A stretch of DNA of 64,000 nucleotides from Xiphophorus maculatus (taxonomy: Eukaryota; Chordata; Actinopteri; Cyprinodontiformes; Poeciliidae): contig NC_036450.1 in NCBI RefSeq assembly GCF_002775205.1, positions 13,039,479 to 13,103,478 of the forward strand, in the 5' to 3' direction. Both the position numbers and the translations under genes were made by a program. The notes under the pieces are model-generated. The model saw nothing but the letters and a program-made list of their open reading frames with translations. It was not told where the DNA came from and searched no databases. Below, piece after piece: positions 58,001-64,000 of the stretch. Position 1 is the stretch's first letter; every line of letters starts with the position of its first letter.

Positions 58001-60505
58001 ATTACTTACATATAAATCAAATGAGCCTGATTTAAGCATTAATCGTTCTCCAGTAAACCTCAGCATCCATTGCAATAGTCGCATGTGTTCTTACATGACG
58101 CAGCAGTCCCTTATCAGCGTGTTTACCTAAAAAAGCGTCAGCTGGTGGCAGTAGTCTGTGGCTGTTATGCTGTGTACTTTCTGCTTTTAGACAATATAAT
58201 GCAGTTATCTACAATCTACTAGTTCTGTACTTCAAGAAAATGTGATTATGTGACTCCAATAAATGTTATCAGCAGAAAGGTCCCTTGGGCTTATTTTTAT
58301 TTGATCTGTCATCTTACATAAAAGTCAACTGGTCCAAACAGAGACCAGAACCACAAGAAATGGAAAGGTTTCATGCAAAACTCAAAGAATATACAATTAA
58401 AAGTAAATTGTTCAGTGGTTATTCACCTATAAAAGAATTAAAACTTCAGGCAGATATATGAAACGGCAAAGCATGGATACAAAATGAACCTACAGATTAG
58501 CAAAGGAATGAGCTAATCCAGCCTGAACCATCTCATCTCTAGATCCATTCAGATCTGTGTGACACAGATTTGTGTGTGAAATTGTAAACATTTCAAAGAT
58601 TTATTTTTGGTGGCAAATTTAAGCTGAAAGAATCCAAATACGCTTGAATGTGTTGCAGGTAATTTCACCCAATATTCATAAATGTAAAGTCAATGTTGCA
58701 GATAAAAAATATCCACTGATTTGGATTCTTTACACCCACAGATGGGCAGATAGTCTGTCCAGTACTTAGAAGTAGAGGTAAGCCTATTATCCTTAGCAGT
58801 AGAGCTGGTGTGTTTTAAAAGAGGTAGGCCGACAATTGCAACAGGTCCACCACTTGCATTCACAAAATGCGCGTTCAAAATCATCTCTTTATTAATATTA
58901 TCATGTTACCTTTTTCTATAAACGCTCAGAGGTGACAGATGTAGCATCTGTCAAATACTAAATTCTAATCTAAGTATTGAGCTTGTTTAGATGTTAAAGT
59001 ACTAAATGATATTTATAATTATATTACAATTCTAACAAATATTCGAGCCACATTTGTAGCTTTTCTATTAAACGTAAAACAATTAGTTAAATATTTGGCT
59101 TCACTTGTTTGTTTAAAAACATTGACACCATTGTATGCAGAATGTCCCGCGTTGACAGTAAACGAGTAAAAACTGGACTGAATAAATCCAACATAACAGA
59201 CATTAAAGTAGGAATGTTTAAAATTTATGGTTTCAAGATAAATTTACCATCACTGCAATATTAGTGTGCGTAATTTATTGGCCATTTTATTCCAAATATA
59301 AAGATGTTTGAGAAACAATAACAATTTAGCACTTTAATGACAGATCAGAAGCGGCACAATGAGGAAAATATGGATTCATCTTTGACATTTCCTCCAGAAT
59401 ATAACCAAATATTATTGTAATCGAATGATTTCCAATAATTGTGCAATGTTATAAAAAAGCATTTTTCTGTTTTCAGATATACAAGAAAATGACTGAACAA
59501 ATAAAGCTATGTCTATGAATCTGTAATTTGGGTAAAAGAAGTGGTGAGCAATAAACACAATTTCAATAATTTTTCAAGAAACAAAAAAATATACATAATG
59601 ATAAAGGTGGGTCAACAGAGAGGAGTCACCAACATATACAAATTTTTACAAGTTGAAGATATTTTATACACTATTGTGAACTAGTTTTATCCAAACATAT
59701 TTGCACTTTTAAAAATGAATTTCATTAGTATAGAATGTTTTACTTATTTTAAGCAATAAATAAGTTTTTTGAGTTTGTACTGAAACAGATACTAGCTTTG
59801 ACACTAGACTGATTTGAAGCCGAATGGTAACATTTATGAAAACTAACAGAAAAAATACACTGTATATATATATATTGTTACATTTAATTATTCATATTCA
59901 TGTGCCACAAACAGACTGAAGAGAACATGTGATTGACAGGCACCACAAGTCCTGACACATGTTAACTTCAGCACAAACTGGAGCCTCCCATCGGTCTAAA
60001 AATACAGCTTCCCAGCATAAAAATGCTACAAATCTTTCTTAAAGAACCCTGTGTGAAACTCACTCCTGCAGAAGCACAGTGAGAATTGCCTAATAGTTTA
60101 GCTTTTAGCTGGATGAAACAATGCAGCGGCTCACAAAGCCAGATTTGTCTAATTTTCTGCTCAAACACATTTTTAATCACAATTTTTTGTTTAACCCGTT
60201 CATTTTTGCTTCAACTTTATCACAAATCCAGACTTTTAATACATTGTTTTGCGCATAAAACAACTAGCACATAGAGCTAGACAATAATCCGGGGCAGACG
60301 AGCTCACAACAATCAGCCACATGACCTTGTTTGAGAAGCTAACAGGATGCTAGGCTAATTATTAGGGTCAGTAAAATGGACGGCGCTTTGCACAGACATA
60401 CTCAAACTTACCAGGGTGACCTTCTCCCACTGACTCGGAGGTGAAGAGGAAGCAGTCTTCATCATGAAGAGAGTCGCTGTAAAACCCGTTCAGATGGCCG
60501 TTCAT
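52082..60505 (-). CDS. mat2a: S-adenosylmethionine synthase 2 (methionine adenosyltransferase 2A), 9 exons
   Basis: Makes S-adenosylmethionine from methionine and ATP in the cytosol and nucleus; this is the catalytic subunit. Exons: 60412-60505, 57750-57827, 56570-56692, 54981-55093, 54764-54907, 53720-53938, 53412-53594, 53151-53284, 52082-52184; total 1191 bp, 396 aa (human 395). All phases and GT/AG borders fit. Visible motifs are [19 protein letters not shown] (methionine and ATP site), [34 protein letters not shown] (P-loop-like hexapeptide) and [14 protein letters not shown]. The C-terminus ends PKKLKY. The start is the ATG of MNGHLNGF, matching the family; the in-frame ATG 27 codons upstream has no family match. 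Its level is probably set by the 3' UTR hairpin at 51668-51694 acting on the last intron (52185-53150). Confidence 0.98.
57126..57180. repeat. Two overlapping, mutually exclusive perfect hairpins
   Basis: Stem 1: CTCCACTGATCTAAGAGT (57126-57143) with ACTCTTAGATCAGTGGAG (57152-57169), 18 bp, 8-nt loop. Stem 2: GTAAGTTTGAACT (57142-57154) with AGTTCAAACTTAC (57168-57180), 13 bp. The stems share bases, so only one can form at a time. Located in mat2a intron 2. Confidence 0.9.
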
Positions 60506-61695
60506 TTTGTTTAAGCTAACGCAGGCTAGCAGCAGAGTCCTGTTTGCAGGTTGGGGGGAGACTGTAACACCAACAGCAGCCTTCACCTGGGTTTATTGGC
60601 CGACACACAACCAGGGCTGCAGCCAGCTAAGTGGACGATAACGGAGCAGGGAGCTGTATTTATTGGACTCCCACAGTCCACTGATGCAGAGCCCCGGCTG
60701 GACCATGTGGTGCTGAGGGGCGTGTTCCCACTCCAGCAAAACAAATACATCCCTGAGGAGAGAAGGTACTGCATGCAGAGTTACTGGTTCTGATTGAGGG
60801 TTATACTTAGTCATATTTTTTATTATGGAAGAGGATAGTGTTAATTGATAAAACATTACAAAATAAAAGTGGCACAGTGAATGCGTTTTAAGTAGAAGAT
60901 GTTTATATGTCGAAAAGTTGTGCACATCTTTTTCAGAGCAGATGTTGCTGTTTAGGGAAGCATCGCCGTGCAAAAACCACACGTGGTTATTGTGCTATCA
61001 GGAGAGCTTATCAAATAAATTTGATTAGTTATTGTTTATTTGTTCACATTTTATTTGCACAGTCAAACAACATTCTGTCCTGGGAGGAAAACATTGGGTG
61101 TCAGAAACCAGCTCTGAGGAGCAGGGGTTGTGTTCACGAAGATGCTAAGAACAATAAGAGCATTGGTTTGGGATTACAATTTAAGACTGAGGTGACACAA
61201 TGCTCTGTGTGTCAGTTTCACACTGAAACTAAACGTTTGCACGGATCAAGTCGTATAGAGCTAAAATCATCACGTTTTGGACACTTGGATGAATAATTTA
61301 AGCTTACACTACTCTGACTCACACAGACACGTCCTGTCTTAGATGTGAACTATAATACCATCAATACTGGTTCAGGGTCCTTATTTTGATACCAAGCATG
61401 GATCCATATTGCTTTCAGTGATAGCTGGTCATTTCTGTTGCAGGTTTAGCCAGACTTTGGTTTTACATTCATCACTCCTGAGTTCATGAGAACATTTAGA
61501 GAGTTTGCTCACATTCTTCACTCAAAGATATACATACAGCACATAGTCGTATGAGATGATGATAGGTTCTCTAACAGGAAACTGCGACGCTGCAACGTGG
61601 AATGTTTGCAAACTACATGAGAGTCGATAAAGGCGCAGCTTCTCTCAGATTGCCTCAGGTCAGATCATGATAGTGTGGATGTCATTTTTCCTATT
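60506..61695. other. mat2a 5' flank and inpp5j 3' UTR
   Basis: The part next to mat2a is GC-richer with CpGs and should contain its promoter and 5' UTR. The rest is downstream of inpp5j. A 129-codon plus-strand open frame (60907-61296) has no recognised similarity and is not called as a gene. Confidence 0.5.
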
Positions 61696-63799
61696 TTACC
61701 TCTTTATAGTCTTTCGTTTGTCTGTTTCGACTTGCTTCCCAATCTGTTTGACCCCTGTGGGGCTGACCTGAGCTGGACTGTGTTCACCTAAGATGGCTAC
61801 AATCAGGGCCTCCGGCGCTGTCACCCCGCTGCCCGGAGACACGGGGCTGCGAGGGCTGAGGGGGCTGATGGTGGGGGACGGCACAGTGTCGGGGGAGACC
61901 AAGCGCTCCTTCTTAGCAGCAGAGCATGGAGAGCGGCTTCGTGATTGGCTCTCCTTGGAGCGAGGACACAGGCTGAGGCCCTGCAAGGCAGGGAGGGGGT
62001 TGGAGGACATCGCGGGGACAGCTGGGCTGCGACTACGGCGATGACGGTGATGCCTTTTGCCAGTTTTTGGGCTTGGACTGCGGGAGTTTGGAGCCAGCAG
62101 AACCATGGTGCTGTCATCTTCAGAGCTGACATTGGAGCTGTCAGAGCGGCACACAGTGGGGCTGACAACAGGCATCCTGATCTGTGGAGGGTGGAGGATT
62201 GAGGAGAAGGTTATTGTTAAAGGAAGTAAAAGTTTTAATCTCCTCAAATTTTGTCACAATTTGTCTCAACCACAAACTTCAGTGTATTTTATGTGAACTT
62301 ATGTCAGATTCAAAAGGCAGTTCTTAATTGTGAAGTGTTAATTAAATTATACAGTCTTTTCAACATTTTTTACAAAGTAAAGAGATGTAGTATGCATGTA
62401 TATTGGGCATTATTACCTGCAACTACAGTTTCAGGGCTCTACAAGGTTTACTCATCTCCAGACTAAAAATATCTGTCAGTTCTCCTTTGCAAAATAGCTT
62501 AAGCTTTCAGCAGTCAGTTTGGGTGGGAAGTGTCTGTAAATGCCATTTTTTAAGTCTTGCCACAATTTGATTTATATCTGGATTTTGACTGAGATATTTT
62601 AACAAGAATAAGCTTTGATCTGAAGAAGAGCTGCAAAATATATTGAATGAAATCATCAATACCAGTATGTGCAACATCACAAGTGCATAAAACTGCTTGG
62701 ATGCTATTTCTGGTTGTAACATTTCAGGGACTGTCTGGCAATGATCTTTGTGGCCATTCAGACTGGCTTTTGTTTTCACCTCAAGTACATATTAGTGACT
62801 GAGATGCTAAATCTCGAGGAGAGAGGAAAGACCATTGTGTTGATGACAAAAAAGAAAAGAGAAAATTAAAAATTCTTAAAAACTCTGATCTGTTAAACAA
62901 GCTGAATAAAACTAATTCAGTTATACTTATGGTAGTTTTGGCAATAAAATATGGCTTCATATTAATTTTCTTTTATAATAAAAAGTTGGATTGTACACTG
63001 CACACCTCGTAACAGCAATTTTATGTGATAAAACTTTGCTACCTGAACTGGCGAAGACAAACTGACGATGCTGTTCATGATATTACTGAAGTAACCCAGG
63101 ATGTATTCACAGTCGTCTCTCGGCAGATCCTCTTCTGAGAACGACACCTATGAAAATGACCCGTCAGCTCTGAGTCAACTTTAACTTTTAAATGAAGTTA
63201 TCTTTAGGAGCCGCAGTCCTCAACAAACCTGTGTGGCATGCTCTCCTTTGGCCCAGACGTACGCCTGATAATCCTTGTGATGCCTGAATCTCGCCTGTTC
63301 GGGGAGAAATGAATGTGTTGGCAATGCTTGGAAGGAAAGTGTCAGCGTTTGATATGAGAGTTTCTCTATGACCTACTTTGTATATTGCCACCCAGTCCCA
63401 TGAACTGCGCTGATATGTTGAAGCAACAGTGAATCTGACTGTGGCGTCTGATGCTTTGCACCACTCCTTATTTACCTGCAGCTCCACCAGAGGTAGACCC
63501 ACCCTGAATGGGAACTATAATTCGAAGGTTAAAATACATAAACTATAATCGCAAAAATGTGTTGTGCTGAAACGAGATGTGGCCTCACCTGCAGGGAGAA
63601 CAATGAGGAAACAGGCTTGTGGTCACTGATGGTGAAGCCCATGTGACTTTGATACTTATGCTGTATCACTTTAGTGGCTCCGCCCAACCAGGAAGTCAGA
63701 CCCCGCTGCAAAGATGCATTGTGGGTAGGAACGGGGGAACCGGTGCGACGAAGGCGCCACAGGATGCGGTCTGTCCAGGCGGGTTTTCTCTTCTTAGCA
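61696..63799 (-). CDS. inpp5j: Inositol polyphosphate 5-phosphatase J-like (PIPP), 3' part, cut by window edge
   Basis: Phosphoinositide 5-phosphatase that removes the 5-phosphate from PI(4,5)P2 and PI(3,4,5)P3. Only the last five exons lie inside the window: 63589-63799, 63377-63514, 63229-63294, 63043-63147 and 61696-62181. They encode the end of the catalytic domain ([11 protein letters not shown] and [13 protein letters not shown], the conserved PAWTDRILW and SDHKPV motifs). A SKICH domain follows ([42 protein letters not shown]). Last is a 162-codon Ser/Pro/Arg-rich tail with [17 protein letters not shown], a stretch I recognise from INPP5J and not from INPP5K. The 63514 acceptor was chosen because it gives the conserved Phe-x-Phe-Arg start. 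Upstream exons lie beyond position 64000; 63800-64000 is intron. Confidence 0.9.
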
Positions 63800-64000
63800 C
63801 TGATGTATTAAATATAAGGGCAAACATTATATTTTACAGAGAAGAAAATGAATATGAGACTTAAATCAAAATCAGCCTTTATTTAGGGTATCAAAGTGGA
63901 TAAGTAATTTTAAAAGGTTTTTTTCTGATGCGAAAAAAAACAAGAGGAATTTACATATATGGATGGGAAAATCAAAACTCTATTTTAGGTAAATAAGGGA

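Noticed and set aside
60907-61296. 129-codon plus-strand open frame downstream of inpp5j
   Set aside because: Composition looks random, no motif recognised, and it overlaps the expected inpp5j 3' UTR on the other strand.
63500-63503. AG acceptor directly before GGTGGGTCT for the inpp5j exon
   Set aside because: It would break the reading phase; the acceptor at 63515-63516 keeps phase and restores the conserved FPFR start.
1-64000. CRISPR arrays, tRNA genes, rRNA genes, bacterial operons
   Set aside because: None was seen: no regularly spaced repeats, no recognisable cloverleaf, and gene structure is clearly eukaryotic.

Overview
The window looks like nuclear DNA of a bony fish, most likely a percomorph teleost. 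It is AT-rich and intron-rich, the exons have GT/AG borders, and the proteins are vertebrate. Tc1-like and hAT-like relics, a non-LTR reverse transcriptase fragment and microsatellites sit between the genes. Only exonic protein matches, splice sites and self-comparison were used; no database search was possible.

Layout: (1) 0.9-5.3 kb, minus strand: sorting nexin 24, complete in 7 coding exons. (2) 6.6-12.9 kb, minus strand: lysyl oxidase, complete in 7 exons, with a 614-bp inverted-repeat element in intron 3. (3) 13-21 kb: transposon relics (Tc1-like copies, one interrupted by a hAT-type MITE with an 8-bp target duplication) and an unrecognised, frame-broken coding-like block on the minus strand at 17.2-18.1 kb. 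(4) 21.4-37.7 kb, minus strand: a tandem array of MPO/EPO-type heme peroxidases. It holds two full-length copies (A at 23.4-27.9 kb, B at 33.0-37.4 kb), each with its own TATA box, 5' noncoding exon and poly(A) signal, plus a decayed third copy (C, 21.4-22.4 kb). A LINE fragment lies between A and B. (5) 38-45 kb: gene-poor, with hAT-like and Tc1-like debris and several perfect short hairpins. (6) 45.4-50.1 kb, plus strand: a saposin-family gene (two SapB domains and a C-terminal SapA), best read as surfactant protein B-like. (7) 51-60.5 kb, minus strand: methionine adenosyltransferase 2A, complete in 9 exons, with a UACAGAGAA hairpin in its 3' UTR of the METTL16 type. (8) 61.7 kb to the window end, minus strand: the 3' part of an INPP5J-like inositol polyphosphate 5-phosphatase, cut by the window edge.

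The genes are unrelated housekeeping, matrix and immune functions and do not form one pathway. snx24 with lox matches the human 5q23 neighbourhood, and sftpb with mat2a matches human 2p11.2. The peroxidase cluster lies between these two blocks. The most informative local signals are the peroxidase array (duplication, apparent patchy homogenisation, a variable repeat-encoded C-terminal tail, loss of the MPO-specific Met ligand), the mat2a 3' UTR hairpin, and a series of perfect short inverted repeats that look like template-switch mutations. One of these can be dated against its paralogues.
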